Shown here: positions 21,936 to 32,895 of the stretch, one piece after another | Numbering within the stretch: position 1 is the first letter of the stretch | Layout of the letters: each line of letters opens with the position of its first letter | Assembly: GCA_013180625.2 (NCBI GenBank) | Contig: SNVD02003451.1 | Location: 1 to 64,000, forward strand | DNA: 64,000 nucleotides | From: Boswellia sacra | Lineage: Eukaryota; Streptophyta; Magnoliopsida; Sapindales; Burseraceae | Direction: 5' to 3' | Position numbers and translations under genes: made by a program | Notes under the pieces: generated by a model | Databases searched by the model: none | What the model saw: only the letters and a program-made list of their open reading frames with translations | What the model was told of the DNA's origin: nothing

Positions 21936-22921
21936 TCAGCCCGACGTTGGTTCCATCATGGGAGGATCCAATTTCCGTTGTGCTTCTCTAATGGGCTTGG
22001 ATCCCTCTTCTAACAAGATACGGTCAATGCATATGGATGGGCCTTGGATTTCAACAATTGTCCACTCAATAGCTATTTTGTGATCTGTAAGTATTCGGAC
22101 GAGTTTATCTTCTTGTATTCGTGCAAGGCCCATTTCCATTGTAACTCGCAAAGTATCATTCTCACCCAAGAATCCATAATTCAAATGATCTGGAAGTGAC
22201 TTAAGCTCCAAGGTATTGGCTTTCATCACAGAAGGAAGAAGTTTCTCATTAGATAAAGGCAATTCAATGTACGAAACATCATACCTATTTGTGGTGATAG
22301 CTCTAGTCTCATCCAAGCTTGTCACAGCTTTCTCCACTTCTTTAGACACTTGTATCAGCTTTCTTGGTTCTTTGAAACTTTCTATCCTTATGTGTTCACT
22401 AATAGCAACATCCACTCCATTCTTGCGAGTTAACTCAAAACATTGTTGTGGCAAATAATCAATAACGTCAACTGCAAAAACAGAATGTAAGTCATTAGAG
22501 TACCTCATTTCCTCAAAAATATTAAAACATATCACCTTGCCATCAAACTCTATGGTCAAAGTGCCATAATGAACATCAATCTTGATTCTAGCAGTTTTCG
22601 AGAATGGCCTCCCTAAAAGAATCGGTGTTGGATTAGGAGATGTCTCATCCTCTATTTTAAGGACATAGAAGTCTGCTGGAAAACCAATTGATTCACCTGC
22701 ACAAGCACATCTTCCACAACTCTTTTGCGATATGCATTAAAATGATCAGCAAACTGAATGGTAATACCAGTTTTCGTAAAAGGTCCAAGATTTAAAGAAG
22801 CATAAATAGAATATGGCATGACATTAATAGATGCTCCTAAATCTAATATAGCTCTTTCAAACTTGGTATTACCAATGGTGCATGGAATGATGAACGTACC
22901 CCCCACACTTTTCCCCCACAC
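21936..22921 (-). pseudogene. Athila-type protease region, degenerate
   Basis: On the minus strand, 22921 to about 22650 reads FIIPCTIGNTKFERAILDLG, then ASINVMPYSIYASLNLG: the retropepsin-like domain of Athila/gypsy polyproteins, with LDLGAS as active-site variant. After a frame break, 22559-21936 continues with MTIEFDGKVICFNIFE and HSVFAVDVIDYL, which follow the protease in these elements. The two frames are separate and RT does not follow, so the product would be truncated. Confidence 0.75.
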
Positions 22922-22939
22922 TTACTTTCTCATTTCCCT

Positions 22940-23927
22940 TCAACTTTCTCTTGTTGGTGCATAACTCCTTGAGAAATTTTGTACAACAGGTACTTGCTCG
23001 ATAGCATCCAGAAGTGGTATATTTACCTCGATTTTGTGGGAAGTTTCCAGGATTTCTTGTTCTTGTTCCTCCTTCGATTTTGCAAATCTACTAGGAAAAA
23101 GTGGAGGAGAAACATATGAAGGAATGGGAGTTATAGGATTTACCTGAGAAGTCAGTGTTTTGTTCATGGTGGAAGTGGTGTCATCTCCTTCATCAGTTTG
23201 TGATTTCTTTGGCAGGACATCTAATTGCTCTTCATTTTGCAAAGTTATCGCACAAGAATTCTCTCTTGGATTGATCATCGTTTGACAAGATAATTCTTCT
23301 GAGCCTTGGCCCTCGAATTTGCTCATGCTAGTGGCCAATTGTCCCATTTGATTTGCCAGGTTTTGGATACTTGCCCCAGTTTCCTGCTGGAATTGCATTG
23401 TGTTAGTGGCAAGTGTATTAACAATATCCTGGAGAGACATACCTGAGTTTTGTGAAGCTGGTTGCGGTGCTGGATGTGGCATTGGTGGTGGTTGCATTTG
23501 AAAAGGTTGCTGCACTCTAGGTTGATTGAAACCTTTGTGGCCGATTTGGTATCACATTTGGAGTGATTGGTTGATGATTCCAGTAACTGAAATTATGTTG
23601 ATCTTCCCATCCAGCATTGTAAGTGCTAGAGAAAGGATCATACCATTGCCTCGTTTGTCCTGGAAATCCACCCATGGCATTGGCTTGTTCCATATATTCT
23701 TCTTGTAAAGTTGGATACATGTCGATTGGATGCTCCATCATAGAATATATCTCACATTCATAAGATTTTTGCATATCTCCTACAGCCATGTTTTCCACAA
23801 GAGAGGTTAGCTCAGAAAGTTGTTGTTCAATGTTCGGAGTGCTTACCTCATTTACTCTCCATGGTACTCGTGGCTCAAATCCGCTACTGAATTGATAGAA
23901 GTTTACTGCCATGTTGTCTAAACACAA
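22940..23927 (-). pseudogene. Athila-type gag, C-terminal half, split in two frames
   Basis: The upstream part (23927-23517) has NAMGGFPGQ and YDPFSSTYNAGWEDQHNFSY. The second part (23515-22940) has LQDIVNTLATNTMQFQQETG, then ASIQNLANQMGQLATS, FPSRFAKSKEEQEQEILETS and IEVNIPLLDAIEQVP. This order is characteristic of Athila-like gag. The N-terminal capsid half is absent between here and the LTR at 24026. A frame break at about 23516 separates the parts and a further one precedes the protease. Confidence 0.75.
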
Positions 23928-24002
23928 ACAATCAGAAAAGAAAAATAAAGAAAATATGAATCAATAATGAAAACAAAATAACAAATCGATTAGAAAATCA
24001 AT

Positions 24003-24020
24003 CCCCGGCAACGGCGCCAA
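24003..24020 (-). other. Primer binding site of the gypsy element
   Basis: The minus strand reads TGGCGCCGTTGCCGGGG a few bases inside the 5' LTR. This site is widely found in Athila/Tat-type elements; I believe it pairs with tRNA-Asp but did not check. Confidence 0.8.
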
Positions 24021-24025
24021 AAACT

Positions 24026-25453
24026 TGATGCGTTCGAAACTAGCAAGTATACTAGTCGCACAAGTAATAAAGTGATAAGTAGATATCGTTCCCACGAGGA
24101 TTGATTCTAATTGAATTTGTTATTTTCCAGCAATAATAAACTAAACAGGGGGGGTTTTGTTGATTGATTAACTAAACTTAATACGAAAGCAAATGAAGAA
24201 TAACACAAAGCAAAGTTAAATGGAGTGAAAAATCAATGAGAGACACTTGGTTAAGAGTTCATTCTCTGCCACAAGATATGAATTTGTGAATTAACATAGA
24301 ATTGTAATCCAATTACAGCATTGAAGTTATCAACCGTAGATAACAACAAGCTCTGTTATCCCAATCTTTCCTTACTTTGTTGTTAAATAAAACAAGCTCT
24401 TTATTTAATCTCTATCCATTAAACACCCTAGAACAAGCTCTCTAAGTTTAATTCAATAGAAGCATTACGATGAGAAAGATAGGTTGATCTAAGCAATAAT
24501 CACACAAGTTCGGATTATTTAACCTAGGTTGTATTTTCCAATTGCAATCTCTGATCACAATTTTGCTACTAATGATTGGAAATTCATGACAATTACGGAT
24601 CAAGATTTCTAATCTAGCAATAGACAACAACAGATTATATTCAGTTGGCCATTCCAAATACAATCAGTAAGCAATCATAAGCATTAGATATGGGAAAATA
24701 CAAGCAACTTCAATTAGAGAATTGGATAACAATTTCTTACACAATCAACTCACAAAATCCATATCAAGGGCTTTGAAATCACCCTCAACCAATTCAGATT
24801 TAGTTACACATATTCAATCAGAATAACAAATACAATACAGAGAAATTCCAGAATTGAAAAGGAAAGAAAGAACTTAGCAAATTCTTTGAAAATCTTCTTT
24901 GTAGATGAATCTTCTTGGAATTGTAGTTCCTCCTCTTTCAAAATCTTCTTTCTCCTTCAAGAACTCCAAGGGATGAGAGAAATCCAGAAATGCAGCCTCC
25001 TCCCACGTTTTCCCCTCTTCAAGTTATGAAAATAAAACCCTAAAATGTGTTTAAATACTCTGCTACAGTAACTTGCTACAGTGCCCCGTATTTAATAACA
25101 TGCTACAGTGATATATGGAATTACAAATATACACTTCTCATACCATTTTTATCACAACTTTCGGTACACTACATAAATTCGTGAACCGTAAATTTCTCCA
25201 GAAAATAGACTTCGAGAGCTTTTCAATGGTATATAGCATGTTATCCGGTTAATTGTATATCGATACAATCAACTCCAAGAAATTGGTTGACTAGCAGAGG
25301 TGAAAATGAAGGGTTTTACTCCAATTTTGTGTAAGTTCCTCCAAAACTCCTACAAACATAAAAAACCACACAAAAACATAAAAATACCAAGGAATATAGC
25401 AAAGAAACATGGACCAATTGATATGAAAATGATATATAAATAGACACTTATCA
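24026..25453 (-). repeat. 5' LTR of the gypsy element
   Basis: It has exactly the same length (1428 bp) as 16278-17705, with scattered substitutions and a few compensating 1-base indels. Confidence 0.95.
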
Positions 25454-25458
25454 CCAAG
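25454..25458. repeat. Target site duplication CCAAG (gypsy element, right)
   Basis: It matches 16273-16277. The viral frame resumes here. Confidence 0.85.
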
Positions 25459-27251
25459 ATCATGCCATGGATGTTGCTCTTCCTAATGAGACAAATGATT
25501 CTATAGTTATTAATGTAGAATCGAACCAAGTTTCAAGTTGCACTTTTATTCCAAAGCAGATTGCGAGAGAAGAGCTCAAAGAGTTGATACCCACCAAATG
25601 GGTTACCAACTATGAAGAAACTCATGCTGCTTCTTCATCAAACCAACCCTTGCAATCCACCGAACCATTTTTCAGAAGAACACCGAGTGGAAAACTTGAA
25701 ATCCACTTTGCTCCTGAAAAGCCTTCAACCCAACCTTTTTCAACCCAGTTTGAGATCTCTCCATATGTCCCAGATGAAATCTATGCCTTTGATGAGCAAG
25801 GAAATCCTATCTATATGCTTCAAGCACATCAGTCTGATAATCCTTACTGTAATTGTCCTGCTTGCTTAGAACATGCAGATCTTTACAGACAACCAAACAG
25901 AAAAAGAGCATACAGGCCTCCTAAGCCTCGTACTTCAGATGCTTTTTATAAGGCTTACAAAGAAAAAGCTCCTGGTTATGATTTACTAGGAGAACCAAGC
26001 GTAAAGTTTGACTTTATAGTCAAATACACTGCTCTAGCTCATCAGATAGTTCCAGAACCCTCTGGATGGGATGATTCAGATGAGGATCTCTCCTCCACTG
26101 ATTCTTCAGATTCTGAGCCATCAATACAGATCTCTACCTCTCCAAAAAGAGATGCATCCAAAGCTGTTTGGGTTCCAAAAAAGCATACAAACATAGCTTT
26201 GTCTCCTATAGCTATGTATCAGCCAGATCTTGCTTCATTTCTTCCTCTTGAATCCAGAGAAGATCCAGTCACCAGAGAAAAATCTGCCTGGAAAGTTAAG
26301 CCAACAACGACCAGAAAAGCAGATGGACAACTTGAACAGATGACTCAAGTTGAAGCTGTATTAAACTGGCAGTCTAAAAATGTTGTGGTTCAAAATCAGT
26401 ATCTCCAGAAAATCGAAGAAGCCACCAAGAGAATCGAATCAAAACTAGATTCTCAGCAGAAAAACGTGTTGACTCCTCTTGAAGCTTTGAAGAAAAGAAT
26501 TGAAGATCTTCATCATGTTATCATGCAGCATCTTGATCAGCGCATTCCAATTGATCATCTCCAAGTTGAAATGAACAAGCTGAAACAGCAGCAAGTGGGA
26601 TTAGAAAGAATGATTGCTTCTACTCCTCTTCCACAACCTCCACAACACCCTTTTGACAGACTCTTCACTCCTGTCTATCCTCCACCCATCTTACCCAAAA
26701 CACCACAAGAATTAACACAACCAGATCTTACTTCTATTTTTGGGGATAATTCATTCTTCCTCAGAAATCAGCATCCTCTACCGCCTAAACTTTCAAAGAA
26801 AAAGTCTTCCTCCAGTAAAAAACCTCAACCAGATCCACCAACCCAACTTACCATAAACCCACTCACCTCATACCTTCAAAATCTTACCATCGAGCCTCAC
26901 AGATCAGAAACATCTTCTTCCATAGAAGATACATCTCACCATGATGAATTAGAAGATTCTAACAAGTTTGATAACTCTGATTCAGACCTTGAAATTCTTC
27001 CTATCATGATGCACGCTGGAAATGATGATCCTCAATCTTCTTATACACATGCTACTGTGCAAGATCCTTCAGATGAAGATGAATCCATTGAGGATACTAT
27101 TCACATCAATGAGCCACCTCATCGACCTGCTCACCATAAGACTCCTTTGTTCACTTTTGATGATTGTAGCACTGAGCAGTTGAGAAACAGAATTCATGAG
27201 ATGACATCTTGGTGCAACACAGAGATGTTACGTCCTGGATCTACAGTCTGA
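25459..27251 (+). pseudogene. Viral polyprotein segment between movement protein and coat protein
   Basis: An open stretch of nearly 600 codons (first ATG 25467) ends at TGA 27249-27251. The first part finishes the movement-protein region. It is followed by a cysteine pair (NCPACLEH), a proline-rich basic part (RKRAYRPPKPR), an acidic serine-rich stretch and a predicted coiled coil at about codons 300-400 (EATKRIESKLDSQ, LEALKKRIEDLHH). A second proline- and acid-rich part follows. Coiled-coil regions in this position act in virion assembly in other caulimovirids; I cannot assign a finer function. The same frame stays open beyond the TGA, so the stop is probably a post-integration mutation. 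Confidence 0.7.
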
Positions 27252-28808
27252 GGTGTTATCCTTGATTTCGTAGCCAGAATGACAGGTTCTTTGCGAGAAT
27301 GGTGGTTAAAACTAGGAGATTACCGTCACACACAGATCACGAGTTCTCCAGATATCAATCAGGTCATGTTTCATATTTACTCAGAATTTCTGGATAGTCC
27401 TACTCATGTTGAAGATAGAGCAAGAGAAGAATTTTTCGAGCTAAAATGCTGTTCTTTCAAGCCTAAGCATATTCAACGGCACTTTAAGAAAGTTCGTGAA
27501 AGATTCTATCTCATTGGTGGATTAGATGATCCAAATCTCAAGCAGGCTTATCTCAATCAACTTCCAGATCCTCTCGGATTAGAAACCCTCAGATTTATTG
27601 CCTCTAGAGGCATGACTCTTTCCCAAGTATCTTTCGGAAATCTATTCCATTTTGTGCTTCAACAACTCCAAAAGCTTTGCAACAGCTCCAAATTCCTTAC
27701 TGAATACAGGAATCTTGAAAAGAAGCTTGGAAAAGCTTGTCAAAGACCAGATCTCAAGATTGAGTGCAAAGGTGAAAAAACTTGTCTTTGTCCAACAAAG
27801 AAAAAGAAGCACTTCAAAAAGTTTCAACAACAACCTTCTTGGCATAAGAAAACAAGAAGATTCTTCCGCCGAAAGAAAACCAAGAAGAAATCAAACAGAT
27901 GCTATGTCTGTAATCAAACAGGGCATTTTGCAAAACAATGTCCTCAGAAGAAAAAGAAAGAAAAGGTCTTAAAAACCATCTCTCAAATTACAAGAACTTC
28001 CTGTCCAGATGATGACCTTGAATCAATTTTCTCAGAACAAGAAGCAGAAGATGAAGACACTCTTTTTATGATCAGTCAATCAGTTGATTCTTTAGAAGAA
28101 GAGTACTATGATTCTTATGAAGCTCAACCACTTGCCATACAGCCAACCTGTGAAATCTCAAGCTTCATCATTCCTATTGTCCCAGTCATAATCAGAACAT
28201 CCAAGTATGACAAGCCAATCCATTTGCTCGCCCTGATTGATACTGGAGCTGCAGCCTCAATTCTCAATCCAACTATTCTTCCTTCAAAATATTGGATTTC
28301 TCACCGGCAATACTTTCGAGCTGCAAACAATGAGGTTTTCTCTACAGAACTCATCAGCAAAAAGGTACATCTTGAAATTTTTCCAGGATTATCTTTTCCT
28401 CATAAATTTCTGGGTTTAACCTTGCCAAATAAAGACCTTGTTATAGGTTTTGATCTTTTAGTCCAGTTTTTCACAAAAAGAGTTCTTATCAAACCTGATG
28501 GTCTTAGGTACAAAAATTATTTTCATCCTTGGGTTAAATTAAATCCTTCATATTCTGTTGACCCATTGGAAAACCTAAAGACCCATATTCTGTCCACCTC
28601 TGCCGCCAATAGCCATTCTGAGTTTCTCATGAAATGTTCAAACCCTCTTTGGAAAAACCCAGAATTCTTCATTTCTCTTCCTTTCAAAAAGAATGAAGAT
28701 GTTAGCCCTACAAAAGCTAGCCACAGAGGAATGAGTCTTGAACATTACAATCTTGCCATCCAAGAGCTAGACCAATTACAAGCTCAAGGTTTAATTGAAC
28801 CTACATAA
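27252..28808 (+). pseudogene. Viral coat protein and aspartic protease segment
   Basis: The frame is open from the TGA to TAA at 28806-28808 (first ATG 27279). The start resembles the conserved caulimovirid coat core (LREWWLKLGDY, then YLNQLPDP). A lysine/arginine-rich tract then leads to a zinc knuckle CYVCNQTGHFAKQC (27900-27941, C-x2-C-x4-H-x4-C). An acidic stretch separates this from the protease with active site DTGA at 28239-28250. The start of the RT region follows (MSLEHYNLAIQELDQL). Coat packages the genome; the protease cuts the polyprotein. Confidence 0.85.
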
Positions 28809-30608
28809 TCTGTATGGGCTTGTGAAGCTTTCTATGTCAACAAAAAACCTGAACAACTCAGAGAAAAATTGAGACTAGTGGTAGATTTCCGCCCTCTCAA
28901 TCTTTTTCTAGCTGACAACAAATTCCCCATTCCCAACACCTATACCTTCTTTTCCAACCTTGCTGAAGCTCGTGTTTTCACCAAACTAGATCTTAAAGCT
29001 GGATTTTGGCAACTGGGAATTCAAAAGGATGAAAGATTCAAAACGGGATTCTGTATCCCCAATCATCATTTTCAGTGGACTGTTATGCCTTTTGGGTTAA
29101 AAACAGCTCCCTCCATCTTTCAGAAAGCAATGATCAAAATCTTTCAACCTCTCATGTCACATATGTTGATTTACATCGATGACCTCTTGTTGTACTCATC
29201 AACAACAGAAGAACATTTGAAGCTGCTACAGCATATACATTCTATCCTTCTTCAATATGGTATCATGATTTCCCCCAAGAAATGTATTTTTGTGGTACCA
29301 GAAGTTGATTTTCTCGGAATGACAATTTCCGAAGGAAAATATCGCCCTCAGCCTCACATTGGAAAGCAATTGTTAGATTTCCCAGATGAAAATCTTTCCA
29401 AACAGCAGATTCAACAAGTACTGGGTATCATCAACTTTATGGCAGAGTTCATTCCTAAACTCTCAATAGTAGTTCGTCCTCTTCAGCTCATGCTTAAGAA
29501 AGATGCTTCTCCTTGGGGACCAGAACAAACTACTGCAATAACTCAAATTAAGAAGATTGCTCAAGATCTTCCACCTCTGCACATACCATCTACTGGGAAA
29601 AGAATTCTGCAAACTGATGCTAGTGATCTCTATTGGGCAGCTATTCTTCTTGAAGAAAAGAATGGAATAAGAAATGTTTGTGGATACAAAAGTGGTTCAT
29701 TCTCTAACTCGGAGATTCATTATCACTCCACTTTCAAAAAGATTCTTGCAGTCAAAAAGGGAATTGAAAATTTTCAATTTCATCTTATCGGCCATTATTT
29801 TCTAGTAGAAATGGATATGAGTTCATTTCCACGGATGTTGCACTTTAAGCAGAAGCAAATACCGCATCCTCAGTTACTCAGATGGTCGACATGGTTCTCA
29901 CAGTTCAACTTTGATGTCAAACATATCAAAGGAACTAACAATGTTCTTGCAGATATGTTATCTCGGCCTCAACAAAAGACCAGTCAAGTCAAATCTCTTC
30001 AGATCATTCCAATAATTCATATGATGCATCCAACTACTCCTTCAACAAATCAAGTGGAATTTCTTCCTCCTGAAGTTCCAGTTCTAATGGCAAATCAGTG
30101 TTTAGAACAGTCTCATCATCAACAAATGATGAAGTACCAAGCAGAGATCCTCACTCAACATGGTCCATTCCCTCTTGGGAGTGTAGAAATCCATCCAGAT
30201 TTTCCATACATGAAGATCTATCAAGTCATAAATGTTGAGAAAGATTTCAATCCAGAAACCTTATGGTTCCTCTGGCATCTCCTACAACAATTTTCAATTG
30301 GAATTGAGTTCAATCTGAGCTACATGCTGAACAAAATGCATCACACAAGTCTTTCAAGTGGTCACAAAACCCTCAACACCCCTTCGGGATGTTTTCACAT
30401 TTTTTTGGAATGGTTTCATCCTCTTTCATGGTGGAAAAATCAATTCGAGTATCAAAGACAAAAAAGTTTCAATCTTCGAGGACAAAGAGCATCACACCAC
30501 GTGATCTACATCTTCAAAAGAACAAGCATTACCACTAACAAAAATTTACAGTTCTTTTCTCATGCACAGGAATATAGCTTAACTCCATATAGCCTTGCAC
30601 AGCAATAG
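28809..30608 (+). pseudogene. Viral reverse transcriptase and RNase H segment
   Basis: This segment is in the same frame as the preceding ones and open to TAG 30606-30608 (first ATG 28869). RT motifs are LVVDFRPLN, FTKLDLKAGFWQ, MPFGLKTAPSIFQ and the catalytic YIDD at 29172-29183. RNase H begins with TDAS (first catalytic Asp at about 29616). In the second block the usual KEIL-type word reads KKIL near 29737, so an acidic residue expected from related viruses may be lost. The domain ends with IKGTNNVLADMLSR. No integrase follows, which separates this from LTR retrotransposons. About 210 further codons of unknown function lie between RNase H and the stop. Confidence 0.88.
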
Positions 30609-31055
30609 GAATCTTATCCTCGAGAATTCAGAGAATTTCAAAGAAGAATTTCAGAAATTAATTCAAGAATTCCTCCTCAGATTTGGCCATCTATTGAAGA
30701 TGATGCACCTTGGGAACATTATTCTTCAGAATATTCCTACCAACTTAAAGAATACAGACAGGTGTATTATTCTAAATGCAAGAATGCAAAAAAAGGAGAA
30801 AGTTCCAGATCTCAGCAAACTCAAGAAGATCACAGTCAGTCTTATCCACCATATTTTCAAGATTCGCAAGATCCTTACAGCCTGGATGAATCCTATCTCC
30901 AGAATCTTTTGGAAAAAGCGTCTCCGCCAACTCAAGCAAAAGACAAAGAAGATGACACCCCTCAATTTGACATGTTGACATGGTGGGACCCAGATAGTGA
31001 TGATGATTCAGACGAGTATCCAAGAATTTCAAACATCACTACCTCTCCAAAGTGA
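30609..31055 (+). pseudogene. C-terminal extension of the viral frame
   Basis: The same frame continues for about 148 codons after the TAG and ends at TGA 31053-31055. It is rich in charged and serine residues, with QSYPPYFQDSQDPYSLDESY and an acidic end (WWDPDSDDDSDEYP). I see no known domain. Whether the TAG at 30606 is a natural end or damage cannot be decided from one copy. Confidence 0.55.
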
Positions 31056-31210
31056 TAAGGATGATCTTCAGAAGCCAAAGACTAGGCGACACTTGTAAAA
31101 TAACTTTATGTAAAAGTAGCTTTAAGCTTTTGTCCTATTAGGCGTACTTTTGTAAAAGATAAGTATCTTATCTTGAAAAAAGTGATGCTTATCTTCTAGG
31201 GAAAAGTGTC
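31056..31210 (+). other. Viral intergenic region upstream of the right promoter copy
   Basis: The stretch has repeated CTTTTGTAAAA/TTTTGTCC-type words between the end of the viral frame and the repeated promoter segment. It is absent at the left end, where the integrated copy begins at the CATGGAAAGC word. Confidence 0.55.
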
Positions 31211-31547
31211 CATGGAAAGCATATCCATGTGTCCAAAAGAGATAAAGATCTTATCTCTTTTATCTTGTAAAAAGGTGTGCCCAATGAAAGCGTGTACAAG
31301 TGTCCTGTAAGTTTGAGAGGTACCCAGCCCTCTCCTACTATAAATAAAGGATTCACCTCCTCCCTAAGCAGGAGAGAAGAGGGAAAAAAGAGAGTTCTCA
31401 TATTCATCCTTCTCATATTATCCTCCTCTTACTATCCCTAAACACTCGAGATTATTCCATGTGCACAGCTCGCTTTACCTCATAGCTATGAGGATGATCC
31501 TGTTCTGAAGTTGATTCCTCAAGCCATAAGAGTTCCCTCGTTGATGC
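31211..31547 (+). promoter_or_regulatory. Viral promoter/leader region, right copy (quasi-LTR)
   Basis: It is nearly identical to 15195-15532, with TATAAATA at 31339-31346. It is not followed by the primer site or movement frame; after GATGC at 31547 it joins directly to a duplicated RT fragment. Confidence 0.75.
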
Positions 31548-31798
31548 AGAAGAACATTTGAAGCTGCTACAGCAGATGCATTCTATCCTTGTTCAATATG
31601 GTATCATGATCTCCCCCAAGAAATGTATTTTTGTGGTACCAGAAGTTGATTTTCTCGGAATGACAATTTCCGAAGGAAAATGACAATTTCCGAAGGAAAA
31701 TGACAATTTCCGAAGGAAAATATCGCCCTCAGCCTCACATTGGAAAGCAATTGTTAGATTTCCCAGATGAAAATCTTTCCAAGCAGCAGATTCAACAA
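31547..31798 (+). repeat. Rearranged duplicate of the viral RT region with a 20-bp triplication
   Basis: The segment copies 29206-29417, starting CAGAAGAACATTTG and ending GATTCAACAA. It is 252 bp rather than 212 because TGACAATTTCCGAAGGAAAA is present three times (31661-31680, 31681-31700, 31701-31720) instead of once. It ends abruptly at 31798, probably the junction with host DNA. Confidence 0.88.
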
Positions 31799-32640
31799 AT
31801 AATAATACTTTGGAACGAGATTTTGCCGTCACACCTTGCCAAGGGGGTTTGGCTACAATTTATTGTTACACTGTCACTGATTCATTACTTATACAAAAGC
31901 ATATAAAAAATGTAAATATTTATATAAAAATTATAAATAATTAAAGAAAAGTGTGTATGATTAAATAATAATTTGTATAAAAAGTGCATTAAAACATAAA
32001 AAGTTTACATAGTTTCATTGTAATGATTCACAAGATTCATATCAAAGTATAACTTTTTTATATTATTTACAACTTATATACAAATTATATACTATTTACA
32101 ACTTTTAAACCAATTGATATATAACTTTTAAACCAATTGATATATTAGTGCATAAACGTACCATAGAATAACCCCTGCTTGTCCAAGGGTACATTTATTA
32201 TTTTAATTAAAAATTTTTATTATTTTATTATTAATCAAAATTTGTCTTTTATTTATTTATTATTATTAAAATTTTTTTGGGTCTAAAGAGATTTGTTAAA
32301 AGATTGGCATAGAAAAAGAAAATGCAAACCAGAAGAATTGGGAAGAAAGGGAGTAAGAATTGGAACCATTAGAATCCTGGAAAAATACTAAAAGATGAAC
32401 AACAGAATGCCTTTCTAACCTTTCATTTTTTTGGTGGTGGTTGTTGTTCGGGGTGGGGGGGTGGGGGGCCCGCGGCCGCGCGCGGGGCAGGGAGAGGGAG
32501 GGGAGGGGGGAGGATCTGGCATCCAATTTTGTATGTTAATTAATCAAACAAGTAGAAAACCAGTAAAGGAAGTCAAAATCTGCACTGCAAATGCAATTGA
32601 CCAATTCCCACCTTTCTACCAATTTCATTAACTCTGCTGC
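31799..32640. other. Intergenic with one very G-rich block
   Basis: AT-rich DNA follows the viral junction. At about 32437-32516 lies a strongly G-rich stretch on the plus strand, with several runs of 4-7 G and GCGGCCGCGCGCGGGGC in its middle, which is unusual next to AT-rich sequence. The region is downstream of the EIN2 3' end. Confidence 0.5.
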
Positions 32641-32727
32641 AATTACACATATTCAGTAACTTTTATCCTGTATACATAACATACATGGCAATAGAAATTG
32701 CAGCATGAACTGAAATTTTAATACACG

Positions 32728-32765
32728 AGAGCGCGAGAGAGAGAGAGAGAGAGAGGAGAGAGACG
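32728..32765. repeat. (GA)n microsatellite in or near the EIN2 3'UTR
   Basis: Alternating GA runs with a few interruptions lie about 135 bp downstream of the EIN2 stop codon. Confidence 0.7.
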
Positions 32766-32895
32766 GAGACTGCAACTAAGAAAAAGAGTCCTGTAACTGA
32801 GCAATCCTCATATACAGTTTGAGCTCCAATCCAAAATCAAGAAGCCCAAAAATCATCCATCCACTTCATGAGGCTAACTATAAATGGCCGAAAAA

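Larger units (their letters stand above)
16278..25453 (-). mobile_element. Athila-type Ty3/gypsy LTR retrotransposon, non-autonomous, carrying a host-derived LOG copy
   Basis: Two LTRs of 1428 bp each (16278-17705 and 24026-25453) begin TGATGCG and end CTTATCA, and are flanked by CCAAG (16273-16277 and 25454-25458). The LTRs differ at only about 15-20 positions by eye, roughly 1 percent, so the insertion is recent. Minus-strand orientation follows from the PBS-like TGGCGCCGTTGCCGGGG next to the 24026 LTR and a purine tract next to the 17705 LTR. The interior has gag and protease remnants, a 214-codon ORF of unknown nature and a LOG gene copy. No RT, RNase H or integrase is present, so mobilisation would require enzymes from a related element. 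Confidence 0.9.
15195..31798 (+). mobile_element. Endogenous caulimovirid (pararetrovirus), petuvirus/florendovirus-like, defective
   Basis: One plus-strand frame encodes, in order, a 30K-type movement protein, a coiled-coil region, a basic coat region with zinc knuckle, an aspartic protease, reverse transcriptase and RNase H, but no integrase. A Met-tRNA primer site precedes it and the promoter region is repeated at both ends (15195-15532 and 31211-31547). Such a repeat is expected from insertion of a terminally redundant circular genome. Discounting the retrotransposon and one CCAAG copy, the repeat spacing gives a unit of about 6.8 kb, within the Caulimoviridae range. In-frame stops at 15908, 27249, 28806 and 30606 and the insertion in the movement region disable it. 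A rearranged RT piece closes the locus at 31547-31798. Confidence 0.88.

Noticed and set aside
28869..30608. Treating the RT segment as an intact separate gene starting at 28869
   Set aside because: The same frame is open upstream of the stop at 28806, and essential RT sequence precedes 28869. It is part of a broken polyprotein.
15195..31798. Classifying the viral locus as a Ty3/gypsy LTR retrotransposon because of its terminal repeats and Met-tRNA site
   Set aside because: It encodes a 30K movement protein, lacks integrase, and the repeats are not TG...CA-bounded LTRs with target duplications.
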